A stretch of 64,000 nucleotides of DNA from Archangium primigenium (GCF_016904885.1 NZ_JADWYI010000001.1:6572001-6636000); one strand, 5' to 3'; numbered from the stretch's first letter, positions 25,373 to 35,225 are shown. Notes: generated by a model from the sequence alone, not told the origin. Made by a program: numbers and translations.

Positions 25373-26992
25373 TCACCAGGCGGCGGTGAGGCCCACCCAC
25401 AGGCTCGAATAGGCGTCCCGCGCCACGCCGCCCTCCGTCCACCCCCGCCGGGTGCCCGCGCCGGTGAAGGTGTCCGAGTAGTGCTCGAGCTTGAGCCGTG
25501 CGCTGTAGCCGAACGGGCCCCAGAGGTCGCCCGCGAGTCCCAACTGCGCCTCCCAGCCGACGCTCGACACCGCCGTGCCGTAGTCGCGCACCTCGCTCAG
25601 GAAGGGGCCCTTGCCCAGGCCCGCGAACGCGCCGCCCGGCACGGGCTGGTAGAACAGCCGGCCCCCGCCCTCCAGGCGGATGAGCCGCATGAGCGGCACC
25701 GAGGCCTCCAGCGCCACCACCGGGGTCAGTCGGTGCACCACCGGCACGGGGACGTCCAGCGGATCCTCCACGGCGAAGCCATGGTCGTACGCGCCCAGGC
25801 GCACGCCCACGTGCCCCCACAGCGGCGTCTGCTCGCTGCCCAGGTCGAAGAACACGCGGTAGGCGAGCGTGGCGCCAAAGGCGGTGTCCGTCGCGGCCAC
25901 CTCGCGCGTGGGCGTGGAGCCCGTGGGCGAGGACACCCGCACCGTCGTCGGCGCGAAGCCGCGCTGAAAGGCCAGCGTCAGTCCCAGGCCTCGGATCAAC
26001 GACGGGCGATGCGCCAGGGGGAACACCTCCGCCTCGGCCGCGAAGCCCAGGTAAGGCGCGGTGGAGGTGAAGTCCGACGTGTCGCCCTGCCGCTGCTCCT
26101 CGGGGCGCGCGTCATACTCCGCGCAGGACGCCACGCCCGGCCGCGCGCAGTACTTGCGCCAGGTCGCCGTGGCGCCCACCAGCAGCCGCACGCGCGGGGG
26201 CAGCCGGCGCGCATCCACCGCCGGGGTCTCCGGAAAACCGCCCCCGCTGCCCGAGGGATCCACGCCATACGTGTGCGACTCGGCATCCAGCTCCACCCAG
26301 GCCACGGGCGCGGCGGGCCCCGCGGGCACGGCCGCGGCGACGGGCGCCGGCTCGGCGGGAGTGAGCACGGGCCTGGACGCCGGCGCCTCCGGCGCGCGGG
26401 GCGGCGTCTCCTTCGGGGCACTCGCCTGGGGCGCCGGGGACGGCTTCATCTCGGGCGAAGCGGGCGGAGCGGGCGGCGCCGGGGGCGGCACCTCGGACAC
26501 CGGAGGCCGCTTGATGTCGGGCGCGGGCGCGGCGAGCGGCTGCAGGCGGGAGGTGGCCACGGCCTGGGCCAGGGCCGCCAGATCCTTGGGCGCGAGCGCG
26601 CCGCGCTTGAGCGGGTAGCTGCCCACCCACACCTCCCGGCCCTCGCGATCCAGGAGCCGGGCGTTGAACGTGGCCCCGACGGAGCCGGTGAGCACGGCGT
26701 CCACCTTCAAGCGGGGCGCGAGCAGCTTCAAAGCGCTCGGGCCCACGGCGGCGGGGCCCGTCAGTCCCTGTTTGGCGGCGGCCTGGGTCCAGGCGGTGGG
26801 CGGCAGGACCTGGGCCTTGCGCGTCTTGCGCAGGGCGGCGGTGACCTGGGCGCGCAGCTTGCCCTTGGGGTCGCCCTCCAGCGCGGAGACGGCCAGCCGC
26901 GCGGCGAGCGCGACCTGGGCGGTGAGCAGTACGGCCAGTGACAGAGCCAACGCCGCGCCGCGGCGACACATCGTGCGTCCAGGGGCCTTCAT
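25373..26992 (-). CDS. predicted outer-membrane beta-barrel protein, unknown function
   Basis: 539 residues. The signal peptide is about 1-30, ending near ALAARL. Residues 30-165 form a small alpha/beta domain resembling myxobacterial outer-membrane-associated modules (VDAVLTGSVGATFNARLLD). A long Pro/Ala linker (about 165-235) follows. The C-terminal ~300 residues have alternating hydrophobic strands and end in GLTAAW, an aromatic C-terminus suited to BAM-dependent insertion. No named family was recognised. It sits between the protease and the permease, all on the minus strand, with gaps of 109 and 55 bp. Confidence 0.7.
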   Translation of the reverse strand: MKAPGRTMCRRGAALALSLAVLLTAQVALAARLAVSALEGDPKGKLRAQVTAALRKTRKAQVLPPTAWTQAAAKQGLTGPAAVGPSALKLLAPRLKVDAVLTGSVGATFNARLLDREGREVWVGSYPLKRGALAPKDLAALAQAVATSRLQPLAAPAPDIKRPPVSEVPPPAPPAPPASPEMKPSPAPQASAPKETPPRAPEAPASRPVLTPAEPAPVAAAVPAGPAAPVAWVELDAESHTYGVDPSGSGGGFPETPAVDARRLPPRVRLLVGATATWRKYCARPGVASCAEYDARPEEQRQGDTSDFTSTAPYLGFAAEAEVFPLAHRPSLIRGLGLTLAFQRGFAPTTVRVSSPTGSTPTREVAATDTAFGATLAYRVFFDLGSEQTPLWGHVGVRLGAYDHGFAVEDPLDVPVPVVHRLTPVVALEASVPLMRLIRLEGGGRLFYQPVPGGAFAGLGKGPFLSEVRDYGTAVSSVGWEAQLGLAGDLWGPFGYSARLKLEHYSDTFTGAGTRRGWTEGGVARDAYSSLWVGLTAAW

Positions 26993-27047
26993 GGATGCCG
27001 GGAAGCCTCACCCGGCGCGCGGGCGCTTGTCCAGGCTTCCCGGACGT

Positions 27048-28181
27048 TCAGGCCTCCACGGGCAGACGGGCCGGGGCGACGACCTCGCTGGACACCCCGG
27101 GCGTGCCCGTGAGGGTGCTCGGGGGCGGCGCCACGCTGGAGCGCAGCCCGAGGAAGTCCCGGCGGTAGATGCGCACCATGGCCATGAAGAGCGAGGCGAT
27201 GAGCGGCCCCACCAAGAGGCCCATCATGCCGAACACCGCCAGGCCGCCGAACATGGACAGGAAGACGAGCAGCGGGTGCAGCGTCATGCGCGAGCCGCAC
27301 AGCCGCGGCCGGATGACGTTGTCGATGCTGCCCACCACGAAGGCGCCCCAGGCGAGCAGGAAGATGCCCTCGTTCACCTTGCCCATGAGCACGAGCACCG
27401 CGCCGATGGGCCCCCACACGAGCGCCGTGCCGCCCACGGGCACCATGGCCACCACCACCATGGCCGCGCCCCACACGCCCGCGTGGGGCACCCGCGCCAG
27501 CATCAGCCCCACCGTGCCCAGCGCGCCCTGGATGAGCGAGGTGAGCGTGTTGCCGTAGATGATGGCGTGGGCGACGTCGGTGAACTCCTTGGCGAACGCC
27601 TGGATGTAGCGCTTGTCGAGCGGGATGAGCTGCGTGCCGTCGTTCCACAGGCGGCGCCCATCCAGGAAGAAGTAGTACATGGCGACCATCATCAGGAACA
27701 GGTCGATGATGAGCTCGGTGCCCGCGCCCAGCAGGTTGGAGAGCATGAGCATGCCGTTGGACATGGCGCCCTCAAGCGCCTGCTCCGTGCGCGAGCCCTG
27801 CAGGGCCGCGGCGTAGCGCTGCAGGCCGCGCGGCAGGCCCGCCACCACGCGCTCGCGCAGGTCCACGTGCTCGAACACCTCCTGCGTGTGCTCCATCAGC
27901 CCGAGCACCTCGCGCACCACCATCCACCCCACCACCACCAACGGCACGAGCAGCAGGAGGAAGACGGCCAGCGTGGACAGGCCGGCGCACACCGATGGGG
28001 ACAGCTTGAGCCGGGTGCGCAGCAGCCACTGCTGCATCGGCTGGAAGAGCACCACCAGGAAGCCGCCGAGCAGCACCGGCATCAAGAACGGCAGGAGAAT
28101 GCGTGAAAAGAGAACCAGCGCCAGGACGAACAGTCCGGCGAAGATAAGATTGGAACAACGCTTCGTGTCGAACCCCGTCAC
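27048..28181 (-). CDS. AI-2E/PerM-family membrane transporter
   Basis: About 377 residues from GTG 28181. Seven or eight membrane helices: an N-terminal pair (LIFAGLFVLALVLFSRILLP and the next), one near 65-90, a central soluble segment, and a C-terminal cluster. The conserved C-terminal block, with VWGPIGAVLVLMG, DNVIRPRL and GLLVGPLIASLF, is diagnostic of the AI-2E exporter family (PF01594). Members export diverse substrates; TqsA affects AI-2, others act in Na+/H+ exchange. The substrate here is unknown. An in-frame extension upstream to 28400 lacks coding character, so the later start is preferred. Confidence 0.88.
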   Translation of the reverse strand: MTGFDTKRCSNLIFAGLFVLALVLFSRILLPFLMPVLLGGFLVVLFQPMQQWLLRTRLKLSPSVCAGLSTLAVFLLLLVPLVVVGWMVVREVLGLMEHTQEVFEHVDLRERVVAGLPRGLQRYAAALQGSRTEQALEGAMSNGMLMLSNLLGAGTELIIDLFLMMVAMYYFFLDGRRLWNDGTQLIPLDKRYIQAFAKEFTDVAHAIIYGNTLTSLIQGALGTVGLMLARVPHAGVWGAAMVVVAMVPVGGTALVWGPIGAVLVLMGKVNEGIFLLAWGAFVVGSIDNVIRPRLCGSRMTLHPLLVFLSMFGGLAVFGMMGLLVGPLIASLFMAMVRIYRRDFLGLRSSVAPPPSTLTGTPGVSSEVVAPARLPVEA

Positions 28182-28284
28182 AACCCCACCCCCGCCCACT
28201 TCGGCCCCGCCCAGGACGCAACAGAACGTAGGAACGTCGCTTCCTCGCGGGAAGTCCAACCCCCCCTTCCGAGGGAGTCCATCC

Positions 28285-28776
28285 ATGAATACTGGACGAT
28301 TCGCGCTTCGTTGCGGCTCCGTGCTTCTGCTGTCCCTGTCGCTCGCCGCCTGTGGCGGCAATGCCCCGGGCTGCTCCCAGTGTCCGCCCCTGGAGGGCAC
28401 CTACGGCCTGGCGCTGGGCACGGGCAGCACGCCCTCCAGCTGTCAGGGCGTGACGGTGACGCTGCCGCGCGGGCCGCTCGAGGTGCAGCGCCAGGAGAGC
28501 GCCCTGACGGGACAGCTGGACGGGATGGCGCTCAATGGCACCGCGTACGCCTCGGGGGACTTCAGCCTCGTGGGCAACCGGACGCTGTCACCGGACGGAG
28601 GCACGCCAGCGGCGGGGCCCGAGTCGGTGAGCCTCTCCGGACGCTACGTGGCCGCCGAGGGGGATGGCGGGGTGCCGCGGCTGGAGGGGGAGTGGCTGGG
28701 CAACTTCGCGAGCACCTCGTCGGGGACGGTCCGGCGCTGCGCGGTGACCCGCCCCTTCACGGCGACCCGTCAGTAG
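28285..28776 (+). CDS. small predicted lipoprotein, unknown function
   Basis: 163 residues from ATG 28285. The signal peptide ends in the lipobox LAACG (Cys23), and two more cysteines lie close by (GCSQCPPLEG). The rest is beta-rich with repeated short hydrophobic strands (SVSLSGRYVAAEGDGG and LEGEWLGNFASTSSG), perhaps a small lipocalin-like barrel. No named family was recognised. It is divergent from the AI-2E permease by 103 bp. Confidence 0.78.
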   Translation: MNTGRFALRCGSVLLLSLSLAACGGNAPGCSQCPPLEGTYGLALGTGSTPSSCQGVTVTLPRGPLEVQRQESALTGQLDGMALNGTAYASGDFSLVGNRTLSPDGGTPAAGPESVSLSGRYVAAEGDGGVPRLEGEWLGNFASTSSGTVRRCAVTRPFTATRQ

Positions 28777-28826
28777 GCTGACGGGCGGCGGCACGTGGGG
28801 GGCGGGCCGGGAACGGCTCCGCGGGA

Positions 28827-28940
28827 CTACTTCTTCGCGGCGGCTTCCTTGGCGGCGGCGGCCTTGCGCTTCAGCTGGCGCTTCCACTTCTGACGGATGA
28901 TGTTCTGCACGCGGCGGTGCTTGCTCTTGCTACGGGCCAT
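28827..28940 (-). CDS. 37-residue basic protein
   Basis: From ATG 28940, preceded by AGGAG nine bases upstream. The sequence MARSKSKHRRVQNIIRQKWK continues into a Lys/Arg/Ala-rich tail ending AAKEAAAKK. About 40% of residues are Lys or Arg. The size and charge resemble tiny ribosome-associated or nucleoid proteins, but no family was recognised. The good ribosome site and codon bias support translation. It is followed (convergent) by the lipoprotein gene and lies 44 bp downstream of the P1 peptidase gene. Confidence 0.65.
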   Translation of the reverse strand: MARSKSKHRRVQNIIRQKWKRQLKRKAAAAKEAAAKK

Positions 28941-28984
28941 GTCAGGTGTCTCCTGGGTGAAGGTAGGACAGAGGCAAAGAGCGC

Positions 28985-30319
28985 CTACGTACCAGAAGTT
29001 CCACCGGAAGAGGAGTCCTCGCTGTCGTCCGGGGCCGGCCGGGTGGGCTGGGGGAAGCTGCTCTCGGACAGGCGCACCTTGGGGCCGGGGGGAGCGCCGG
29101 GGGGCGAGCCGGGGGCGGCCCCGGAGGCCGGACCGGGGGTGGGGGTGGGAGTTCCCCCTTCCCCGGAGCGCTTGCGTGCCGGGGTGAACAGCGGGCGGCT
29201 GGCCGTCACGAAGCGCCGGATCTCCTCCAGGGGCAGCGCCGGCACGAAGTTGCCGTTGACCCCCGTCATGGAGGTGGCCATGCAGATGGCGTTGAGGATG
29301 GCCTCCTCGGTGGCCTCCATCACCGCCTCGTAGAGCGGGTCCAGGCGCTGATCCAGGAGGATCTTCAGCTTGTAGACCATCTTCTGGGTGCGCCGGGGGA
29401 TGATGTTGGCCGTGGAGAAGCCCACGACGATCTCCCCCGAGCCGTGCGCCGCGTAGCTGCCCACCCGGCCGATGCCCAGGCCCACGCGCTTGCACAGGCG
29501 GTTGAGCTGGTGGTTGAGCAGGGGGGCGTCCGTGGCCACCACCGCGATGATGGAGCCGTAGCTCTGGGTGCGCCGGGGCACGTGCTTGAACTTCTCGGCC
29601 AGCACCTCGCCCACCGGCAGGCCGCCCACGCGCAGGTTGTGCATGCGGCCGAAGTTGCTCATGACGAGCACGCCCAGGGTGTAGCCCCCCAGCGCCTCGG
29701 GCAGCTTGCGCGACGCCGTGCCGATGCCGCCCTTGAAGTCACACGTGAGCATGCCCGTGCCGCCGCCCACGTTGCCCTCGGCCACCGGGCCCTCGGACGC
29801 GGAGCGGATGGCCTCGTAGACGTGCTCGCGCTTGACGTGCCGGCCGGAGATGTCGTTGAGGAAGCTGTCGTCGCACTCGCCGACGATCGGGATGATGACG
29901 TCGTGCTCGTCGCCGATGCCCGGGTTCTGCTCCACCATGTAGCGGGCCACCGCGTCGCTCACCGCGCCCACCGCCATGGTGTTGGTGAGCAGGATGGGCG
30001 TCTCCACCAGCCCCCACTCCATGAGCTGCGTCATGCCGGACACCTCGCCGGCCCCGTTGAGCACGAAGCCGCCGCCCGTCATGCGCTCCATGAAGATGTC
30101 GCGGCGGTTGGGCAGGATGGCGGTGACGCCCGTGCGCACCGGGCCCTTGCCGGGCGTGAGCGCGCCCTCGCCCTGGATGATGGTGCTGTGCCCGACGAGC
30201 ACGCCCTCCACGTCGGTGATGGCGTTGTGCTTGCCCGGCTTGAACCGGCCCAGGGACAGGCCCAGGTCCCGGGCTCGTACACGCTTCTCGGGGGACTCGG
30301 TCTCCGGCGGGTTGGCCAT
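28985..30319 (-). CDS. P1-family (DmpA/BapA-like) autoprocessing peptidase
   Basis: About 444 residues from ATG 30319. The DmpA-type fold is clear: NAITDVEGVLVGHSTI near the N-terminus, GGGFVLNGAGEVSG, TNTMAVGAV, EGNVGGGTGM, and LGVLVMSNFG (S221), the probable autocleavage and nucleophile site at the new N-terminus. Family members are Ntn-type hydrolases that act as beta-peptidyl or D-amino-acid aminopeptidases. The last ~70 residues are a Pro/Gly-rich low-complexity tail not needed for the fold and unusual for the family. No signal peptide, so it is cytoplasmic. It stands alone between the hybrid kinase and the tiny basic protein. Confidence 0.88.
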   Translation of the reverse strand: MANPPETESPEKRVRARDLGLSLGRFKPGKHNAITDVEGVLVGHSTIIQGEGALTPGKGPVRTGVTAILPNRRDIFMERMTGGGFVLNGAGEVSGMTQLMEWGLVETPILLTNTMAVGAVSDAVARYMVEQNPGIGDEHDVIIPIVGECDDSFLNDISGRHVKREHVYEAIRSASEGPVAEGNVGGGTGMLTCDFKGGIGTASRKLPEALGGYTLGVLVMSNFGRMHNLRVGGLPVGEVLAEKFKHVPRRTQSYGSIIAVVATDAPLLNHQLNRLCKRVGLGIGRVGSYAAHGSGEIVVGFSTANIIPRRTQKMVYKLKILLDQRLDPLYEAVMEATEEAILNAICMATSMTGVNGNFVPALPLEEIRRFVTASRPLFTPARKRSGEGGTPTPTPGPASGAAPGSPPGAPPGPKVRLSESSFPQPTRPAPDDSEDSSSGGTSGT

Positions 30320-30355
30320 GGGGCGCCAACCTAGCCGAGCACCACCGTGGGTCAA

Positions 30356-33300
30356 TCAATCGCCCGAGGGCGCGGAGGCCTCGGCCGGCCGTTCGATCAT
30401 CTCCCGGATGCGCGCGGCCAGCGCGTCCAGGGCGAAGGGCTTGGTGATCATCTCCATGCCGGGGGCGAGGAAGCCGCCGCGCACCGAGGCCCCCTCCGCG
30501 TATCCGGTGATGAACAGCACCTTGAGCCCCGGCCGGCGCTGCCGGGCCACCTCCGCGAGCTGGCGCCCGTTCATCCCCCCGGGCAGGCCCACGTCCGTCA
30601 CCAGCAGGTCCACCCGGTCCGCCTGCTCCAGCAGGCCGAGCGCCGCGCGGGCCTCGGGCGCCTCCAGGGCCGCGTAGCCCAGGTCCTCGAGGATCTCCAT
30701 CACCAGCATGCGCACCGCGGGCTCGTCCTCGACCACCAGGACGCGCTCGCCCCGCGCGCGCGGCGGCTCGATGCGCGTGGCGGACTCGGCCTCCCCCACC
30801 CCGGCGCCCACGTAGCGGGGCGTGAAGAGCTTGACGGTGGTGCCCCGCCCCTCCTCCGAATAGATGCGCACGTGCCCGCCCACCTGCCGGGCGAAGCCGT
30901 AGATCATCGACAGGCCCAGGCCCGTGCCCTGGCCGATGGGCTTGGTGGTGAAGAACGGCTCGAACGCGCGCGCGAGCACCTCCGGGGACATGCCCTGGCC
31001 GGTGTCGCTCACGCTGAGCACCACGTACTCGCCGGGCTTGAGCCCCTCGAAGCCCCGCGTGTAGCTCTCGTCGAGCCGGCTGTTGCTCGTCTCCACGGTG
31101 AGCAGGCCCCCCGAGGGCATGGCGTCCCGGGCGTTGATGGCCAGGTTGAGCAGCGCGTTCTCGAACTGGTTGGCGTCCGTCATCGCCAGCCAGGGCTTGG
31201 GCTCGAGCAGGATCTTCAGGTCCACGTGCTCGCCCAGGGTGCGCCGCAGCAGGTCCGCCATGGAGGAGACGAGCGTGTTGAGCTCCGCGGGCTTCACGTC
31301 CAGCGACTGGCGGCGGCCGAAGGCGAGCAGGCGCGCGGTGAGCGCCGCGGCGCGCTGGGCCGAGGCCATGGTGGCCTGGATGTACTTGTCCGTCTCGGCG
31401 TAGCGGCCCGCCTCCAGCCGGCGCTTGAGCATCTCCATGGAGCCCATGATGCCGCCCAGGAGGTTGTTGAAGTCGTGCGCGATGCCGCCGGTGAGCTGCC
31501 CCACCGACTCCATCTTCTGGGACTGGCGCAGCCGCGCCTCCGTCTCGCGCAGGGCCTCCTCCTGCTGCAACTGCCCGGAGATGTCGCGCGTCACCGTGCC
31601 CAGCCCCACCACCGCGCCCGCCGCGTCCCGCGTCACGAAGACGTTGTACTGCACGGGCGTCGTCTTGCCGGACGTGAAGTGCCGGAAGGTGCAGCGGCCC
31701 TCCCAGCGGCCCTCGCGCAGGACCGTGGGGATGGCCTCGTTCTCGATGCGCGCCCGGTCCTCGGGCACGAAGTAGTCGAGCACGTAGCTGCGGCGCACCT
31801 CGGCCAGATCCGCCAGGCCCACCATGCGCCGGCCCGTCGCGTTGACGTAGACCACCCGGCCCATGGCGTCCGCGATGCCCACGAAGTCCGGGGACGCGTC
31901 GAGCACGTCGAACAGCCGCCGCTGCAGGGCCTCGTTCTCGCGCTCCGCCGTGACGTCGCGGCCAATGACATAGAAGACATCGTCGCCAGGCACCGCCGTC
32001 CAGGCCACCACGCGCTCGGTGCCATCGGCGCGCAGGAGCCGATCCTCGAAGCGCGCCAGCCGCTCGCCCTGGGTGAGCTGGGCCAGCGCCCCCTTCACCG
32101 CGGCGTGGTCCCCCGGGTGGATGAACTCCAGGAAGGGCCGGGCCAGGATCTCCGCGTCACCGACACCCAGGAGCCGCGACCAGGCGGGGTTGACGGACTT
32201 GAGGTAGCCGTCCAGGCCCGCCACGCCCATGAGCTCCGCGGAGTTGCGCCAGATGCGGTCGCGCTCGAGCGTGCGCGCGGCCACGCGCTGCTCGAGCTGC
32301 TCGTTCGCCTCGCGCAGGATGCGCTCGGTGCGCTTGCGCTCGGTGATGTCCAGCACGAAGGTGTAGACGCCCTGGATGGTGCCCTTGAGATCCCGCCTGG
32401 GAAAGAAGCGCAGCTCCAGGTCGCGGTGGATGCCGGGCAGGTCCAACGGCGCCTCGAAGTGCACCGCCTCGCCCGCCAGCGCGCGCCGGAAGTAGGGCTC
32501 GCGCAGCGCGAACGCCTCCTCGCCGAGCAGCTCGGACACCGACGCGCCGAGGATGCGCGAGCGGGGCATGCCGAACCACTCCTCGTAGGTGTCGTTGATG
32601 AAGAGGTAGCGCAGGTCCCGGTCGAGGTAGCCGATCATCTCCGGCGCCTCGTCCGTGAGCAGCCGCAGATCCAACTCGTGCTCGTGCACCGCGCGCTCGG
32701 CCATGGCGCGCTCCATGGCCTCCCACGTGCGCGAGGCCACCTCGCGAATGAAGCCCACGTCCGCGTCCGACCAGTCCCGTGGCACGGTGGAGTGGCCGAA
32801 GACGAAGCCCGCCAGCTGCTCCTGGCGCATGAACGGCAGCTTGACGAAGCCCCGCTTGCTCAAGGCGCGGTAGTTGGACAGCTCCTCGGCGGGGATCCAC
32901 GCCGCGGCCTCCACGTCCTTCTCGATGGCGGGCAGGCCCCGGAGCATGCGCTCCATGGCGGCGCCGAAGGCCGCGAAGGGATAGGCGCCCATGATGCGGT
33001 CCACCTGGCCGTTGGACCAATCCTGCTCGATGCGCAGCGTGCGCGAGTCCAGGTCCACCACGGCGAAGCCCGCGCGGGACAGCCCCAACGTGCGGCCCAG
33101 CAGCTCCGCCGCGCACGAGGCGATGTCCCCCGGCTCCGTCAGGTCGCGGAACCGGTCGCTCAGGTCGAGCAGCGCCACCTGCCGCAGCTCCGTCGCCTTG
33201 CGCGCGGTGGTGTCCACCAGGGTGCCCGCCATGCGCTCGGGTCGGCCCCGCGCATCCCGGTAGACGCGCCCCCGGGCGTGGACCCAGTGCTGGCCGTCCA

Positions 33301-34399
33301 GGAGCCGGTACTCGGCGTCATAGCCCGCGTCGGCCTCGATGGCCCGCCAGGCCTCCTGTCGCACCTGCTCCCGGTCCTCGGGGTGGATGCCGCTCAGGAA
33401 GGCCTCCAGGGACGCCCCCCGCGCCACCGCCTCCGGCGGCAGGGCATAGAGCCGGGCGAAGTGCGCCTCCACGTGGACGCGGTCGGCGGTGATGTGCCAG
33501 TCCCAGATGCCCACCGAGCCGGACGCGCTCAGGGCCAGGCGCACGCGCTCCTCGCTCCAGCGCAGGGCGGACTCGGCCCGCTTGGAGCCCGAGATGTCGC
33601 GGGTGATCGTCGCGTAGCCGGACAGCTGGCCCGCCGCGTCGCGCAGCACGAAGGCGTTGCAGTCCACCGGAATGGCCTCGCCGCTGCCCTGGTGCCGCAG
33701 GCGCAGCTCCCCGCGCCACTGCCCCTGGGTATGCAGGGCGGGCAGGATGACGTCGCGGGCGATGGCCTGCTCCTCCGGGAGGAACAGCTCCGAGAGGAAG
33801 CACACCCCCGTGTCCGTCTCACCCAGGCCCACCAGGCGGCGCCCCGCCGGGTTGAGGAACACGCCGCGTCCGTCCAGGTCCGCGATGCCCACGAAGTCCG
33901 CGGACTGCTCGGCCAGGCGCAGGAAGCGCTCCCGCTCCTGCTCGAGCGCCCGGTGCGCCGTGCGGTCCCGGAGCACCTTCACGAAGCCCACGATCGCGCC
34001 CGCGTCGTCCTTGAGCCGCGTCAGCTCGCCGCTGGCCCAGAACCGGGAGCCGTCCGCGCGCACGTGCCAGCGCTCGTCCAGGGCCCGTCCATCCTCGCGC
34101 GCCTGGCACATCTCCCACTCGGGAATACCCTGGGCCCGGTCCTCCTCGGTGAAGAGCCGGGAGAGGGGCTGGCCCCGGATCTCCTCCGGGGTCCAGCCCA
34201 GGATGCGCCGCGCGCCCTCGTTCCAGTGCGTGATGCGACCGTCCAGGTCCGCGGCGATCACCGCGAAGTCGATCGCGCTTTCCACGATTTGCCGGTAACT
34301 GGCGGCGCCCGTGGTGGCCTCGGCCGCGTGAAGGGCCCCTCGCAGACGCGCGACCTCGGCCCGGAGGGCGCTCAACTCGTCGGACTCAGGAGAACTCAT
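30356..34399 (-). CDS. soluble hybrid histidine kinase with six PAS domains, one GAF and a receiver
   Basis: About 1347 residues from ATG 34399; GTG 34408 is an alternative. Order: PAS (about 35-155), PAS (160-280), PAS (285-400), GAF-like (405-560), PAS (570-690), PAS (705-820), PAS (830-950), HisKA with H-box GGIAHDFNNLLGGIMGSMEM, HATPase with NLAINARDA and DTGQGMS, and a C-terminal receiver (VLVVEDEP and LLVTDVGLPG). No membrane helix, so the input is cytoplasmic. The C-terminal receiver makes it a hybrid kinase that needs a phosphorelay partner, none of which is adjacent. The PAS domains give no clue to ligand. It has no obvious operon partner. Confidence 0.93.
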   Translation of the reverse strand: MSSPESDELSALRAEVARLRGALHAAEATTGAASYRQIVESAIDFAVIAADLDGRITHWNEGARRILGWTPEEIRGQPLSRLFTEEDRAQGIPEWEMCQAREDGRALDERWHVRADGSRFWASGELTRLKDDAGAIVGFVKVLRDRTAHRALEQERERFLRLAEQSADFVGIADLDGRGVFLNPAGRRLVGLGETDTGVCFLSELFLPEEQAIARDVILPALHTQGQWRGELRLRHQGSGEAIPVDCNAFVLRDAAGQLSGYATITRDISGSKRAESALRWSEERVRLALSASGSVGIWDWHITADRVHVEAHFARLYALPPEAVARGASLEAFLSGIHPEDREQVRQEAWRAIEADAGYDAEYRLLDGQHWVHARGRVYRDARGRPERMAGTLVDTTARKATELRQVALLDLSDRFRDLTEPGDIASCAAELLGRTLGLSRAGFAVVDLDSRTLRIEQDWSNGQVDRIMGAYPFAAFGAAMERMLRGLPAIEKDVEAAAWIPAEELSNYRALSKRGFVKLPFMRQEQLAGFVFGHSTVPRDWSDADVGFIREVASRTWEAMERAMAERAVHEHELDLRLLTDEAPEMIGYLDRDLRYLFINDTYEEWFGMPRSRILGASVSELLGEEAFALREPYFRRALAGEAVHFEAPLDLPGIHRDLELRFFPRRDLKGTIQGVYTFVLDITERKRTERILREANEQLEQRVAARTLERDRIWRNSAELMGVAGLDGYLKSVNPAWSRLLGVGDAEILARPFLEFIHPGDHAAVKGALAQLTQGERLARFEDRLLRADGTERVVAWTAVPGDDVFYVIGRDVTAERENEALQRRLFDVLDASPDFVGIADAMGRVVYVNATGRRMVGLADLAEVRRSYVLDYFVPEDRARIENEAIPTVLREGRWEGRCTFRHFTSGKTTPVQYNVFVTRDAAGAVVGLGTVTRDISGQLQQEEALRETEARLRQSQKMESVGQLTGGIAHDFNNLLGGIMGSMEMLKRRLEAGRYAETDKYIQATMASAQRAAALTARLLAFGRRQSLDVKPAELNTLVSSMADLLRRTLGEHVDLKILLEPKPWLAMTDANQFENALLNLAINARDAMPSGGLLTVETSNSRLDESYTRGFEGLKPGEYVVLSVSDTGQGMSPEVLARAFEPFFTTKPIGQGTGLGLSMIYGFARQVGGHVRIYSEEGRGTTVKLFTPRYVGAGVGEAESATRIEPPRARGERVLVVEDEPAVRMLVMEILEDLGYAALEAPEARAALGLLEQADRVDLLVTDVGLPGGMNGRQLAEVARQRRPGLKVLFITGYAEGASVRGGFLAPGMEMITKPFALDALAARIREMIERPAEASAPSGD

Positions 34400-34484
34400 C
34401 GCGTGCACGGGGGAGCGGGGGGAGGAGGTCTCTCATGCCCACTCGCGCCCACTCATGCAATGAGAAACAGGGCGGCCGGGTGAC

Positions 34485-35126
34485 TCAATCCGAGGAACGG
34501 CGCGACAGTCCACTCATCAGCAGATGGGTCTGGGCCCAGACCAGGGCCTCCACGCCCCCCGTCGCTCCTCGCGGATCCAACTGGCGGTCCACCAACAGGG
34601 AGGCCAGCCCGTGGACGAGCGACCAGCACGTGAGGGCGAGATCCTGCGCCTCGCCCTCGCGCACGTCGCCCGCGCGCTGGGCCTCGACGAGCGCCCCCAC
34701 CAGCACGCCGAACGCATCCACCTGCTCGCTCGACGCCGACAGGGCCAGGGGCCGGGTGAAGTGCGGGCCGAACATCACCCGGAAGTGCGACGCGTTCTCC
34801 ACCGCGAACAGGACATAGGCCACCCCGCACGCCCGCAGGCGCATCTGGGGCGAGCTCTCGCGCGCCATCGCCTCGCGCATCCGGGACGTCATCGCGCGAA
34901 AGCCCTCCTCGGCCACCGCCCCGAGCAGGGCCTCCTTGTCCGCGAAGTGCCGGTAGGGCGCCGCGTGGGTCACCCCGGCTCGGCGCGCCACCTCGCGCAG
35001 GGACAGCGCCCCGAAGCCCTCCTCGGTGATGAGCGCCAGGGACGCATCCAACAAGGCCCGGCGCAGGTCTCCGTGGTGGTAGGACGGCTTGTCCGCTGTT
35101 TTCTTCCGCGTGCGTCGCAGCGCCAT
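34485..35126 (-). CDS. TetR-family transcriptional repressor
   Basis: 213 residues from ATG 35126, with GAGGAGG five bases upstream. The N-terminal HTH is typical: YHHGDLRRALLDASLALI, GALSLREVARRAGVTHAAPY, RHFADKEALLGAV. The C-terminal domain (about 90-213) is the helical TetR ligand and dimer domain. It is divergent from the carotenoid-oxygenase gene across 99 bp, the standard arrangement for a local repressor, so it probably controls that gene pair and itself. A possible -35 (TTGACG, 35186) toward the oxygenase lies in the gap, with a poor -10. Confidence 0.92.
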   Translation of the reverse strand: MALRRTRKKTADKPSYHHGDLRRALLDASLALITEEGFGALSLREVARRAGVTHAAPYRHFADKEALLGAVAEEGFRAMTSRMREAMARESSPQMRLRACGVAYVLFAVENASHFRVMFGPHFTRPLALSASSEQVDAFGVLVGALVEAQRAGDVREGEAQDLALTCWSLVHGLASLLVDRQLDPRGATGGVEALVWAQTHLLMSGLSRRSSD

Positions 35127-35225
35127 GCCGTCCTCCTCGCCCAACCGGCGGCCCGGCGCAAGCGGCACGGGGCCCACGGGCCAGGTTGACGGCGCGAGGT
35201 CCCCCATGTTTTCAGTGTCATCATC

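Noticed and set aside
28182-28400. N-terminal extension of the AI-2E transporter
   Set aside because: It would be antisense to the start of a lipoprotein gene and has low coding character; the transporter's first helix begins just after GTG 28181.
30347-34483. A 1378-codon open frame on the plus strand opposite the hybrid kinase
   Set aside because: Its translation is His/Arg/Ala/Gly-rich with no domain, and the minus strand encodes a clear multi-PAS kinase. Long antisense frames are expected at this GC content. The same applies to the long frames opposite prkA (4926-8597), the NRPS (57539-61273) and others.
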